The notes: generated by a model not told the origin, from the sequence alone. 64,000 nt of DNA from Galaxea fascicularis (GCA_948470475.1 OX419340.1:15330616-15394615); one strand, 5' to 3'. Counted from the first letter of the stretch, positions 1 to 22,910 are shown. Translations and numbers: made by a program.

Positions 1-10988
<10,988 letters not shown>

Positions 10989-11220
10989 CTTTGCAGAAGG
11001 AGTAAAATACCAGTTATAAAGGCAAAGAAATATCAGTTATGACGTTCCGTCCCCCACAGCCCCAGTATAAATATACTTCTTAACCATATCGTCATAAAGC
11101 GCATGATCAAACGATTAACCGCTAGTTGCAAAGTCATTGATTGTGGGCGCTGAAGATTGCTCATCCGTTCAAATTGTTGGGTTTTTCTTTCGCGTGATTG
11201 AGAAATAATATGGTCAGCAC

Positions 11221-11377
11221 AATAGCGATGTTTCTCGTTACGTCACCTATTGTTATTTATGTGCCAACCAGAGGTTTATTGGCTGTTGAAACAATACATG
11301 CTATTGTTCAGTGGCTGGCAAATTTGAATATCAAAAGAAATTTGACGTCAATGTTTGTAAACAAGAAACATCGCTAT
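11221..11377 (+). mobile_element. 157-bp MITE with CRE site, copy 1, upstream of ACO2
   Basis: The terminal inverted repeats are TAGCGATGTTTCTCGTT and the complement of TAGCGATGTTTCTTGTT. A second copy of the same length, in opposite orientation, lies at 20252-20408 and differs at only about ten positions. The element contains a palindromic TGACGTCA (11343-11350), the CREB/ATF consensus, and a TTACGTCAC half-site near its other end. It lies about 230 bases upstream of the ACO2 start codon. A 50-residue open frame crosses it but is a by-product. Confidence 0.88.
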
Positions 11378-11749
11378 ACCATACAGTGAAATATAATATG
11401 AAAAGTAAGTAAATTAACCTAGAAGACAGAATTGCTGACACCCAATCAAGTTAGAGCTGAAATCTGTCCACCAACTCTTGCTACAAATTACTCCCGAAAT
11501 TACTGTATTGAAATATTTTTTTTTAACAATAAGTCAATTGATGTATAATTTAAGGAGCCTGTTCTTACAACGTTAAAGAGTCTGGGTAAAAAAGTGATCA
11601 ATTGCAAAGTTGAAGATTAGAAAGGGAGCTGGGAGCAGAAAATGCCTGGGGGAGGGAGGGTAGGGAAAGTGGAGCTGATAATGTTCATTATTATGCATTG
11701 GTGTCATTGCCTCAGTTTTGATTGGCTAAAACATGCAATGAAAAGATTT

Positions 11750-11886
11750 TGTCACAGCCCAATATATGAAAGAATTATACATGCATAACTGTCATACTAA
11801 ACCTATTTTTAAGAATGAAAAGATCTGGAGTCACAAAATGCATGTGTATTAATGTATGGGGCTGTGTGGAAATCTTGCCCATGCAG
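11750..11886. mobile_element. MITE, GGAAATCTTG family, copy 1
   Basis: The right end reads ATTAATGTATGGGGC then TGTGTGGAAATCTTG, and the left end has the partial complement with CAGCCC. The interior shares ATTATACATGCAT, ACTGTCATAC and GAGTCACAAAATGCAT with copies at 43290-43425 and 43752-43876. The left end of this copy is the most decayed. Confidence 0.75.
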
Positions 11887-12731
11887 CCAATTTGGTGCTG
11901 GCATTGTTATTGTCGTGTCATGTAGACGTGATGTCATCATACAGATAATGGTTTTTATGCATGTAGAGGTGATGTCAGTTGGCAGACGTTAGTTTTATAC
12001 AAGTGAGAAAAATGTTTGTTCTGCTGAAGCTTTTCAAGAATTCAAAGGTGTTGGTCTGGGGTATGCTCCTCCAGTGTACAGTTCTTACAGTGTAAGAACA
12101 TAAGATTGCATTCGTTTGCATGAGTCCCACAGTCAGTGCATGAGACTTGAGAGCTATGAAGCTTACAAATAAAAACGTTTACCAGTTGACAAAGGTTGCT
12201 TTGCTGAGGTGTATAAATAATAAAACAATCACTACTGAATTGAGTTTTCACTTGAATGCAAGAACTATGAAGGCCTCAGTTTGTGTTATCCATCTAAGCC
12301 TTTGACTGTGGTACATGGCACAAACCTCGGCTATTATAATTCTTGTCGTCATGTTCAACAATAATAATAATAATTATTATATTTTGTACTCTAGATATTA
12401 TTCTCATGCTTACGATCGATCCCTAGTGAAAGCTAAGTGGGAAATAAGAGATCAAAAATAGTATGTTACGCCTGATTTTGAGTTTTCTAATTATTTATAC
12501 GGTCAAGTAAAGAACAATATAAATGGGGAAATATTCCTGGGACATCTCCCAGTGAAAGCAGTACTGTGCTGCAATTGCCAGATTCAAATTAAGTTATAAC
12601 AATCTAACTGTGTTGTTTTTGTGTTTTGGTGTTTTTGTTAACAATCCAGTAAGCAGCTGTTGAGCAGACCAGCTTGGTACTTTGCCGACACCTTATGAAT
12701 ATAAACAGGACCACACTGTTTGGTCTGATAA

Positions 12732-13035
12732 CAGGATTTGTGCACTTTTTAAGACCAAAAATTCAAGGACTTTTCAGAGCCTTTTAAGGACACCTTTTTC
12801 TATTATTCAAGGACTCCAAGAGGGGTAAAATCAAGCCATCATAATGCCACATCAGATGCTCAAAGAAGAGAGTGTACTGATTTTCGTCTCAAACACTTGA
12901 GAAGCTTCAATGGACAAAATTGGCAACAAATTTCAAGGACTTTCCAGTACTGACTGCAATTTTCAAGGACTTGTAAGGCCTTGAATTTTTATTTTGAAAT
13001 TTAAGGACTTTCAAGGCGCATGCAAACCCTGTAAT
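12732..13035. mobile_element. CAAGGACTT-rich MITE-like element
   Basis: It begins near ACAGGATTTGTGC and ends GCATGCAAACCCTGT, an imperfect terminal inverted repeat. Inside, TTCAAGGACTTT-like words recur at least five times. No coding frame was seen. Confidence 0.6.
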
Positions 13036-13510
13036 AAGTGGTCTTATCAATTTGTCGCAGTACTGTGTAAAGATTGGGGGCTGCCTACATACATCGCGTA
13101 ATTAAACTTTACTTTCCACATTTGAATTTTTGGAGTACCATTAATGCTAGTATCTCCGAGTGAAGAGAAACTAAAAAATTAAATAAACTGGAACTATTTA
13201 TATATATCAAAGAATAAGGCTATCACATACACATTGATCAGAACTAGCAATATCATTTTATAACAACTTACAACACTGTATATATAAAAAACAGTAGTAA
13301 CACATTAAAGGCAGTTCTATATATATCCAGTATAGCTTTGTCAGGCAATGCCTACATATATAGTATTAATGCTCACTGAAGATAGATGGACCATTCTAAG
13401 TGGTTTTACCAGTAATTAATGTGGGAGTAATAACATCTTATTTCTATAAATATAAAAGTAACCTTTTTGTGATCTGTATACAAATCCAATTACAAGAAAA
13501 TCAAGGAGGT

Positions 13511-13516
13511 TTTATT
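13511..13516 (-). terminator. Candidate polyadenylation signal of TMEM220
   Basis: AATAAA on the minus strand about 155 bases past the TMEM220 stop codon. It is the first such hexamer found in this AT-rich flank; use is inferred from position only. Confidence 0.45.
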
Positions 13517-13670
13517 TACTTTTACTATAATTCATTATTACATTGCCAAAAATTAATAATTAATTATTACTAAACAGTTCTTCTCATGTTACAGATTGTT
13601 TCTTCTGAATTATGAGAAAAATGTCATAATAATACTATTATTATTTAAGTCTAAATATGTTGATGGTAAC

Positions 13671-16600
13671 TTATATTTCATGTTTGTAAAGATGGCTTGA
13701 GATGATATCTTTGCAGTGGTCTTGTAGAGAGGACAAATCCCAAGTTGTGATGTAGATGCCAAAAAGAACAAATGGAATTAAAGCAATGGCTATGGTGGCA
13801 GTCCACAGATAGACAGCTGTTTCGTTGCTGCTAGAATTAAGGCAAAAACAATAATTTATTAGGTCTGTAGTAAAGTGCGCCATTTCATACTTTTCTAAAG
13901 CTTAGTAACACAGTTTAACATAACAACAACAACAACTTTATTTATCTTTACATATAACATCACGAACAAATGTTAAACAATCAAATGAAGAATGATCGTT
14001 GCAGTTGTGATCGCAATTTTTGCAATTGCGTAAAGAAGCCTGAAAAAAATTTAGGACTTCAACAGGGCTTGAACCCGTAACCTCGCGATTCCGGTGCGAT
14101 GCTCTACCAACTGAGCTATGAAGCCACTGAAGTTGGGAGCAGGTCACTTTTGGGTTCGAATGTTAAACAATGTTGCGGCAACTCATTGAATGGAATAGAG
14201 CTCATAGATCTCTATTTTTGTTGAACTTCATTCAACATGTTCATGGTCTTAATTTCTGTTTTCAACATGGCATGATGCATGATCCAACATTTGTTCAACG
14301 AAATTGTTCATCAATCTGTTACCTTTTGTGCCTTGTCACTAGGCACAGAACTATCCAGGATACAATGATCAATAGTCCTCCAATTTCCCTGGTGAAGATA
14401 ACATTAATCATGTATCAGAAAGTGTGGGTTTCTCCTACTGCATTCATGTTAGATAATGTAACAGGATTAGCAACAATGGTAAATATCGTAAAGACTTGTG
14501 TACCATGATTTTTCTATTGTGTGGTTCCAAAAAATATCCATGAGCCCCTAGCCTGTGTACAGCCGCCCTTTCTCCTAAAAAAAAATCGGGGAAGGAGCAT
14601 CTGTAATTTATCGTTGATAATCATGTTCCAGAATAATTTTGCATGAATTATCTTAAGGGATTCATGCTCCTTCCCCGATTTATTTGTGGTGAAAGGGCGG
14701 CTGTAGAGCCCCTGATGGAAGGTTTGTCAGTTAGCACCCCCACCCCTCTGGAAATTCCAATTTAGCTTCACACTTTTCTTTTAAAACATTTGCTTTTGTC
14801 ACCCCCCCTCCCCCTCAGAATTCCCATAATGTTTGATTGGTTGGTAAGAAATTGACCAAGGAAGAACTACATGTAAAAGGCAGATGAATTTGATGGTGTG
14901 GTTCTTTAATTCAGTTCAAAACGGACCTTACCTTCCCTCTTCATAATTCAATGGATTTTTGGAAGTAATCTCAGTTCTTAACAAGACACTGAGTGAGTAA
15001 AGCACAGCAAAGGTGCACGCACCAAGATGAGTGACAGCTGTCAATTTCCAAATGAACTGATCTTCAAAATAAAAAATTTGTTAGTGTCAGTGTTAGTGGA
15101 CATTTTACTCGTAAAACAGAGTTAACTAATTAGAGCGTACTTCAGCTGTTGTTTCATTATGATTTACTTTGCCCTGGGTGGCATATATGTTGTTATCGCT
15201 CATAAAAGAACACTGCGTGACTTAGCTCTGGTTCAAGAGTTCCTTGTTTATCTTAGATTACATCAAAAAATGTCCTTCAGTTTTTTCTACAAACTTCTGT
15301 GATAACAAGGTTTCATTGTTAGTAGCTGTAATCAATACTATGTTATGCTTATATCCATCAATGCTAGCTGATTGCTTCTTTGTTTTGTTCACTTTGCGTG
15401 CACACGTTGTATTTTTCAGTAGTAGTTTACTTCGCATTAGCTTCTTATTTTTCCCCTGCCACACCCACCCTCAATTCAATAAAGCTGGACTACTGGCTTG
15501 GGTGCACACCTGCTACTTTTACCTCCGCGTAGTAGGCCGGGTGGGGTCCCCACCCCACCTTAGTTTATTCACTCCTAGGTGGGGATGCGCTCCACTCATT
15601 GCCTCGTCCGTTACTGTGCAGGGTGTGTCGCTGCCACCCTCACTGTACCGCTCATTGCTAGGGTGTGTTGCTGCCACCCTCATTCCATTATGTATATTAC
15701 TAGGATGTGTCGCTGCCACCCTCACTGCACTGCTCATTGCTAGGGTGTGTTGCTGCCACCCTCATTCCATTACGTATATTACTAGGGTGTGTCGCTGCCA
15801 CCCTTATTGCATGCTCTTTATGGGGAGTGTTGCTGCCACCCTTGTGTTACCCCAGGGTGCACCCAACAACCTTTAGTTCCATTTACTGCCAAAGACTGTG
15901 TATTTTATCTCGGACTACATAGTTAAGTGATTAAGTTGTTAATGTTAGATCAACTGATAGAAAAATGTAAAATTCTACATTCATATTCCTGCTTTCTTCA
16001 AACTTACCACCCTTGTTTTTGTAAATCATGTGGTTCTCTGTAGTCCCACTTTTAATCTGACATTTGGCTTTAGTTTTCATAAAACCAAAACCAACCTGTT
16101 TAATAGTTATATTGATTAACATTTAGTTTATATGTTATGGGGGGTTGACTTAATACAAGGATTCATTTGACGCCCTTTTTGTTATTAATTTATTTGCAAA
16201 TAAAATAATTGTATTAAATAAATAAATAAATAAATAAATTACTGTGTGAATCCAAAAACCATGAGCACTTTGATTGGATTTTGACATTTCCCATTGTGCA
16301 GCAACCAATCAGAAGTGACCTGAAACCAGAAACTAATTACCTGATTACTGTTTGCGGTTCAGTTTTCCTGCACGTGATTGGCTTTTTACTTGAAACACAA
16401 TAACAAATATTTTTAGTGTTCTGAAGGTTTTCAGATTCTCACAGTAATTAATTTGAAACAGGCCCTTAATTATCCACACTCGAATGGTGATATTTGTCCA
16501 CAGTAGTAGGTTACCTTGTAATGATGACTTCATGACTAAAGCTGTGCAGAGAAGACAAGGAACTCCATATATCATCTGCAATAGAAAGATCAAGTGACAA

Positions 16601-18621
16601 GATCCTGAAATATTGACTCCTACAACATAATAACGTTGTCATTTCCTAATAAATTATGTCCCTCCCACGATGTGCCTGCATGAAAGGCACCTTTTTATAT
16701 CTAAAACCTCCAGGCAATCAATTTAATTTACATGTAGTTCCAAGCATGTATCTAATTTCCACATCATATCAAGAGTAAATTTGCCATGTTGGCCACAAAA
16801 AAAATAAGCCAGAGAAACTACTGGGCCGGCCTTCTATGTTTAAAAAATAAGTTGTATATCTAGAGGTGCATGAAATTGGCACCAACCTGAGGCAAAATTT
16901 TTTTTTTCACAAACTGCTGTCCTAGCTACAGTGTATATTAAGAAGTGTGTTTGATTGTTATCGGACCCATACACAAGCTTGGTAAATGGAGCACTGAATA
17001 ACAGTAATCAGGTATATAATCTAAGTTGACAAGAAGGCCTGAAAATATAAACAATTTGGGCATGTTTGGCTGGATCTCAGAATGATTATAGTTTTGCATG
17101 CTATTCAGATGATATCATGCTTTGCATAAAAAATGACATAAGAACAAAGCAAAGGCCAGGACTGTGAAGTGCTCAGTCATTTAGTGTTAGTTAGAACACT
17201 GCCAAGTGTTATCAAAGATGAAGAATGATGCCCAACTGTTAACTAGAGATACAGGGATGTAACATTAACAGAGCTCTCAAGTCTCACACATTGAGCGTGA
17301 GACTCACGCAAAATAATGCAATCTTATGCTCTCACACTGAAACTATTATTTCTCACGCATTTAAGGCATTTTTTAACACTTCATTTTGAGGTAGAAACGT
17401 GTTGCTTAAGTTACGTTAATACCTAAATAGCTACTTTGTAAGGACCATGTTTCCGCAAAGAATAAAGGAAAACATGTTTTAGCTACTTCAATTTTTCAAA
17501 ATTTCTGGGGGTGCATGGCCTCAGACCCTCTCCCCTACCCCCCACCCCCAAGAAAGGTGCTGCCTTCAGCATTGCAATAGATGGCTATGCCATAAACTAC
17601 AAAGTGTACCTCGTAATAATTATTATTAGAGCAATATTGAAGAGGTACAATAAAACTAAGAGGATGAATGAAGCAGCAATTATTGGAACACCCATTGGAG
17701 AGAATAATTTGACCATTAAATTGAGTTGGTGATTTCAAGTGGAGTGAAGGTTATACATTGAGGCAAGTAATCTTATAATATGGCAAATAAAGGCTTAAGG
17801 TTAAGTCAGAAAATATTTTCAATCTCTCTTTAGCCATACATTGTACTTTCCATAACCCCTAACATCAAAATTTTCATTTTCATTTTTTGCGACTATGCAT
17901 TTCCTGTAGATGTAGTAGGGAGTATTTGTTAAAATGTATCAACAAAATTCATCTTGGATGATCCTGTTCTAAATTCTCGTGACCACTCTGTTTTATTAAG
18001 CATTGATATTACTAGGAGAAATTTGATAGTGATCACTCTAAGTGTTTAAGTACAGATAGGCATTTTCAAATGAACAATTCTCACGCCTTACATTGAACCT
18101 CAAGGAAGGACTTACCATCCATATAACAGGATCAGGGTCATTCATCTGTCGAGAAAATGAAATCGTACAAATTACTTTGTTGTTGAGTTCAGGAAAAACT
18201 ACTTCCTGTTTTACTTCCGTAGTCAAATATGTTATGGTATCCCATCCCAAGTTGGTATCGATCTGAAGATCTGCTTAACAATACAAATTGTAAATAAGAG
18301 CCTGTAAGTTCGCGATCACAAAATCAATTAACTGTATATCTGTTTTACCGATTACATTATATGATAAACACAGCTACGTACGTTGGAGTAGACAGGATTA
18401 AGACACACTGATGAACACGACACTTGCATGGAATGAAACAAACTTCGCGGCAAAATTTATCTAAAAAAAGTGAAGCTCCTACAAACCTGAACATAGGCCG
18501 CTAACGCGAAAAACAAAGCCATAAAGCCATTGGAAAGTCGCCAAGTCCAAGGTTTGCACACCATTGCAGTGATAGATTTTGAATTCTCCTGAATCTGTAC
18601 AGTACTACATTCCACCATCAT
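13671..18621 (-). CDS. TMEM220: Transmembrane protein 220 (TMEM220 family)
   Basis: Six exons with matching phases give about 194 residues: 18621-18487, 18145-18116, 16575-16515, 15061-14932, 14388-14323 and 13830-13671 (TAA at 13673-13671). Exon 1 ends in LSNGFMALFFALAAYVQ and runs into the ten-residue exon 2 MNDPDPVIWM; this is the family hallmark, VQ followed by NDPD and a Trp. Exon 4 begins DQFIWKLTAVTHLGA and ends NYEEGR. Exon 5 is EIGGLLIIVSWIVLCL. The last exon carries the final helix and a HCKDII tail, as in vertebrate TMEM220. Five or so membrane segments are visible. The N-terminus has about 20 residues more than the human protein; a Met at residue 20 (MVCKPWTW) is an alternative start. 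The function of the family is not well established. An intact frame and conserved motifs argue for a working gene. Confidence 0.93.
13921..14125 (-). mobile_element. tRNA-derived SINE
   Basis: The head (14125-14054) is tRNA-like. GGCTTCA pairs with TGAAGTC as a 7-bp acceptor stem, followed by an A box (TAGCTCAGTTGGTAGAGC) and a B box (GGGTTCAAGCCC). The anticodon stem is imperfect and loop position 33 is not T. A unique body of about 110 bases follows and ends in a (GTT)n tail, with no CCA-side terminator. This is a pol III-type SINE, not a tRNA gene. It lies in the last intron-to-exon region of TMEM220, beside the 14323-14388 exon. Confidence 0.88.
14550..14705. mobile_element. hAT-like MITE with candidate 8-bp target duplication
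   Basis: The arms are ACAGCCGCCCTTTCTCC and its near complement, then ATCGGGGAAGGAGCAT and ATGCTCCTTCCCCGAT. GAGCCCCT occurs immediately on both sides (14542-14549 and 14706-14713), the length expected for a hAT target-site duplication. The left end has eight extra bases not mirrored on the right. It lies in TMEM220 intron 4. Confidence 0.75.
15610..15860. repeat. GCTGCCACCCTCA minisatellite
   Basis: A unit of about 40 bases built on GTGTCGCTGCCACCCTCA, then CATT and a TAGG step, recurs six times. Alternate units differ (GTACCGCTCATT against TTACGTATATT), so the true period may be a dimer of about 80 bases. The array is open in all plus-strand frames for much of its length because the unit has no stop, not because it is coding. 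It sits in TMEM220 intron 3. Confidence 0.85.
16240..16340 (+). repeat. Dispersed repeat, copy 2 (pair with 4190-4280)
   Basis: It matches the minus strand of 4190-4280 through AATCCAAAAACCATGAG and GCAACCAATCAGAAGTGACC. An (AAAT)n run at about 16213-16240 sits at its left end. Confidence 0.7.
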
Positions 18622-20251
18622 GATTAGCGTATTTTCTCGTTATTCCTCACGCAACGATAAGAAGAGAGAACTTTGGTTTGCTGTATAAAAGAAGAGTAAA
18701 TATGGGGCAAACAAAGAGACCGTAAACTGCCGTGAATAGGTTCATAATTGTCCGGGGTAATTCTTGCACTTACAAGTTGCGTGACTTGGCACTTGACGAC
18801 GAGAACAACCTTGAACGTTGAACTTGACGTTGCTAGTTAATCCAAAGACTCGGGTTTAAGAACACGGATGGATCCATCACCCGGAAGAAAGTGCTTTAGT
18901 TTGTCAAAGGGCACGATTATGCATACCTCCTCTGGGTATCTGTCGGCCTGGTGATCGAATGAATAATTATAAAATTCGATCCAATGTAACGCATAAATTA
19001 ATATTAAAAATTGTTAAAAATTTGTCTCAGACAAGGGACGTGATTTAGTTATACCTTAATTAAATGGACTTCACCCATGGAGTATATTTTCTTGTATCAA
19101 ATCTGTAAAGGCTTGGTCGACTCAACTTAAATCAATCAAACCGGAGGTAGTGATTTAGGCAATGTGGTTGTCTCTTCAGGGGCCGCGGCCGACCATTTAA
19201 CTCTTGAGAGGGGCGGGGGTTGGTGATTTTGAAAAAAAAATTCCTGCAAGCGCTTGTTGGAAGAATAAAATTGCATGCAACACAAATGAAATAGAAAAAA
19301 AAATGGGATAAGGGATTTCTTGCTTGCTGGGTTCACATGGCTCCAAGTCATAGGAGTCATGCAAGCCATTACGGTTAGCCTAAATTACACATTGGCTAGC
19401 CTAGTTACCGCTGCAGTTAGCCTACAGTTCCTTAGGTAGCTTGCGGTTATTGGGATTAGGAATTTCTGGCTTGCTTGCTCGCACTGTATCCAAACTCGTT
19501 AGCTTATCACAAGCAGTAATGGACGTAAATTTTTCTATTTGAAGAATCAACTTTTATTAGACAAAGAAAAAATAATTTGTTCATTTTTAGTCTTTTCAAC
19601 TGAAGCATTTTCATGTAATTACTTTCTATTCAAATATAGGGTTTTTGCAATGTCTTATATAATATAAGACAATATATAACACATTTGTTTTAGAGATTTC
19701 AGTCCACTTTTAAATTGTAACTAATGATTCTAGCAGTAATTACCATGCTATGAGCATTTCTGAACTGCTTTTTTACTATTTTTAGCTATTTTTTTTTTAA
19801 TTAAGAAGCTAAACATTTTCAAATCTACCGCTGGAGCATCACTTTATAACATGAGAATATTGTTATTAAGTAATATTATTAAATGATTCTAAAGAATGAC
19901 ATTCCGAAAACATGTAGCTATACAAGAATGATTTTGTACAGCTTACAACATTTTAAGGCTTTGCAGCTCCATATTAGAACTATTACTGCAATAACCACAA
20001 TGTAAATGCAAATACATTCTGTAAATGTAAACACGACACTTTTTTGAGGAAACAAGAAATTCTGCAGAGTAATAAGGAGAGCAAAAAAAATATCCTGCAG
20101 AGCATTTAGGAGGGAAAAAAATATCCTGGATGAAAATTAACTCCGACTCGTAGCGGTTCAATTATGAAATGTGGTGACATACGGATGTAGCACGTTTTTG
20201 ACCAAAAAAGGAAACTGAAAAACGAGACGCAACAGGACAATAGATCAGGAC

Positions 20252-20408
20252 AATAGCGATGTTTCTTGTTTACAAACATTGACGTCAAATTTCTTTTGTT
20301 ATTCAAATTTGCCAGCCACCGAACAATAGCATGCATTGTTTCAGCAGCCAATAAACCTCTGGTTGGCACATTAATAACAATAGGTGACGTAACGAGAAAC
20401 ATCGCTAT
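20252..20408 (-). mobile_element. 157-bp MITE with CRE site, copy 2
   Basis: This is the inverted partner of 11221-11377, with the same terminal repeats (TAGCGATGTTTCTCGTT). TGACGTCA lies at 20280-20287. It ends about 330 bases upstream of the 254-residue plus-strand gene and 1.6 kb upstream of TMEM220. Confidence 0.88.
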
Positions 20409-20736
20409 AGAGGAATACGGATTTACATATTTGGCTTACCATGACGTTCTTGCCGATGTTTCGGAATGAAACCACCAATACCCGCCAAAAATCAAGCTTA
20501 TTGACCTGAGCTAGATTGTGAAAAATATATCAGGATTGTTCACTTTGCGAAGGTTACAGATGACTTAGAACTGAGGTATAGTATATTTATTTCAATTTCC
20601 TGCATTATCCGTTTGCTTTGAAGCCATGTTGATTTCTTCTTTTGATTCAGACAATAAATTATTCACATTTCAAAACATTTGCATAAATCTCCACATTGCA
20701 GTCATCTGTCGACAAACGGTAAAATTATTGAGCGAA

Positions 20737-21501
20737 ATGGCTGCTCATGCAGATAAACAACCTTTTGAACAGTTAAATAACGCACTGGAGAGCCTGTTTG
20801 AGACCTACGATGCATTACAAGATTCGCTGGAAAGTCTGTCTAAGAAAGTTTTCAACATAGCGATAGACGCTAGAGATCAAGCGGTAAAGATAAATGTTTT
20901 GGGGAGGACAACACGTTACAATCTTGTTTTCTATTTGAAAAGTCTAAAAGAGATGGCCAGCGCGATGCAGGATATGGACTTTGAAAAAAGCAAATCCGAA
21001 GCCATCACGGCGAGATTCACGATAAAATCAAGGCTGAATCCTGAAGCCGGTGTTCAGAATGCCATGGAGATGCTAAATGCGTTTGAAAGCGTGATCAAGA
21101 TACTACGAAAGCGTGAAAAGAATAAACAACAAAGTCAGGATACGGGTATGGATGAAGTAATCGAGAAGGCAACGAATGGCGCTAGCAGTATTATCAAGGA
21201 AATCACTTTGAGACTACTCAGATACATCAAAGAGGAGATGAAGAAAGCTGTAGATGACAGTACTATTCTTACAAATTCAACCCAGTTAGAGACTGAAGTT
21301 CAAACTGTCAAGAAAACAATAGAACAAACAAAGAAATCTTACAGTGAAAATATTTCGGCGCTTGGTAACATTGTATCCACGATTGATGGACTCCTAGCTG
21401 AAGATAACAGTAAAAATAATTTTATTTCTCTTAAGGAGAATGCCAAGACTCTCGGAGAAACTTGTAAAACGAAACTGTCGAATATTGAAGGACCCTCTTG
21501 A
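20737..21501 (+). CDS. Unrecognised all-helical 254-residue protein, single coding exon
   Basis: The family was not recognised. The frame is open from 20626, but a good splice acceptor (CTCCACATTGCAG, ending at 20701) lies just upstream of MAAHADKQPFEQ, so the start is placed at 20737 with an untranslated upstream exon. The sequence is rich in Glu, Lys, Ser and Leu, has one cysteine and no membrane segment or signal peptide. Heptad-like stretches suggest coiled coil at about residues 10-50 and 180-215. Low-complexity traces of transposons are absent, and a 765-base frame in sequence this AT-rich supports a real gene. A helical-bundle or scaffold role would be a guess. It could also be an intronless retrocopy; no poly(A) tract was seen after the stop. 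Confidence 0.65.
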   Translation: MAAHADKQPFEQLNNALESLFETYDALQDSLESLSKKVFNIAIDARDQAVKINVLGRTTRYNLVFYLKSLKEMASAMQDMDFEKSKSEAITARFTIKSRLNPEAGVQNAMEMLNAFESVIKILRKREKNKQQSQDTGMDEVIEKATNGASSIIKEITLRLLRYIKEEMKKAVDDSTILTNSTQLETEVQTVKKTIEQTKKSYSENISALGNIVSTIDGLLAEDNSKNNFISLKENAKTLGETCKTKLSNIEGPS

Positions 21502-21572
21502 AAACGCATCTCGGAACAGCGTCACATGAACTTCTCGCGAGTTTCGCGTGATACTCTACATGTAAAGGTGGA

Positions 21573-22162
21573 CTTTGGGCCTGATTACATGATTACATAA
21601 GCCGGGCCAGGGGAAGGGAACAGGAGAGACCCTGGGAACGAGGTTGGAGCCGGGCTGCTCTGTTGTGCCGAGATGACTTTCAGCCCGGTTGATGACTGAT
21701 GCGCATGAGCATTGTATTACCGGCTGTACTCTCTGGCTCAATGAGCCGGGCTGACCCGGCCGGCAAACGCGATATACATGGTAAAATCTCAGCTCGATTA
21801 GCCGGGATCTCGGCTAACCGGGCCTGGGGCCCGTTTCTCGAAAGTCCCGGTAACTTAACGGGCCCGCAAACCATATTTTGAACTCAAAATAAATAAATGT
21901 AGGGTTTGTTCTGACCTCTAATGAAGTCCATTTTGTTTCTTTAGCTGATAACTTTACTATATAATTTTCAAACATTTTGAAACTCCCATCTGGAATGGAA
22001 AACAAAACTGCTCAACGGGCCCGGTAATTACCGGGAGCTTCGAGAAACGGCCCCCTGGCCCGGTTGTCATGTAATCGCGTAGTTGATTTTTTGTTGCGTT
22101 TAATAAACATGCCGAGATCCTGGCAAACTGACACCAGCCCGGCTCATGTAATCAGGCCCTTA
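21573..22162. mobile_element. Composite element: outer inverted repeat with inner MITE
   Basis: The outer ends are GGGCCTGATTACATGA and TCATGTAATCAGGCCC, followed inward by GCCGGGC and GCCCGGC. Within it, 21828-22055 is a second element with ends GGCCCGTTTCTCGAAAG and CTTCGAGAAACGGCC, next to ACGGGCC/CGGTAA blocks. The inner element seems to have inserted into the outer one. Both lie directly after the 254-residue gene. Confidence 0.82.
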
Positions 22163-22910
22163 TTTTGTCACTTTTAGGTATTTCAAAACTTGTAATATGT
22201 AACAGCGAAAAAATAGGCAACAGGCAATTAGAATACAATGGTATCAACCGTACACCTGACTGAATAGCAGGTGTTGGATGTAAAAGCCGATTGTAGAAGT
22301 ATACTGGTATATTTTTCAATATTTATCCCGTTGTTTGTAATTGTCATTTCCGTTTTTAAGGAGTTTTCAGCTGTGAGATAAGAGAATAGAGTAAGTTTCC
22401 ATATCAAGCCATTTACTGGTCTTTACCCACACTTTCGAGAAGAATCGAGGGACACCGCAATTGACCGTTTCACTCCCAGGAATGACAAAAAGTAAGGGGC
22501 CGTCGACATCTTCACGTCTTCGCTTAACGTCAACAGACGGGAGTTTTTGTGGGATTTTTTGAAGATGCGCCAAAAGTGGAACGAAAAGCCAGATTTTTCG
22601 AGGCTGCTGCCTCTTCTTCAGTGGGAAGGCCGTATTGAGGGCCCCACGACACTTGCATTAACCTTTATGTCCCGTATGATATCAATACACGTATTCTCCT
22701 CACAAATTCAGTCCATATATTTTCTATGGTAAAAGATGAAAGAATTTGTTTAAACATTAAGTTATGAAATCTTTGTTGATCATTCCTGGGTTCCTGTGAC
22801 CTGTATATTTGAACAGAGAATGTTGCGAGGACATACAATTACGAGGTCAAAGAGTTGCTATCGCCACAACAAAGTTGTCCAAACGTGATCACCGTAGCAT
22901 TTCTAAACTA

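Noticed and set aside
11198..11389. Small protein-coding gene, repeated at 20106-20402
   Set aside because: The shared frame is a by-product of the 157-bp MITE, whose terminal repeats coincide with the ends of the similarity.
14054..14125. tRNA gene on the minus strand
   Set aside because: The acceptor stem and both promoter boxes are fine, but the anticodon stem is imperfect, T33 is absent, and the sequence continues into a conserved body with a (GTT)n tail, so it is a SINE head.
15244..15876. 210-residue plus-strand open frame
   Set aside because: Most of it is the GCTGCCACCCTCA minisatellite, whose unit lacks stops; it is in an intron of TMEM220.
20737..21501. Helical pore-forming protein
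   Set aside because: The all-helical composition alone suggested it, but there is no hydrophobic membrane-insertion segment or signal peptide.
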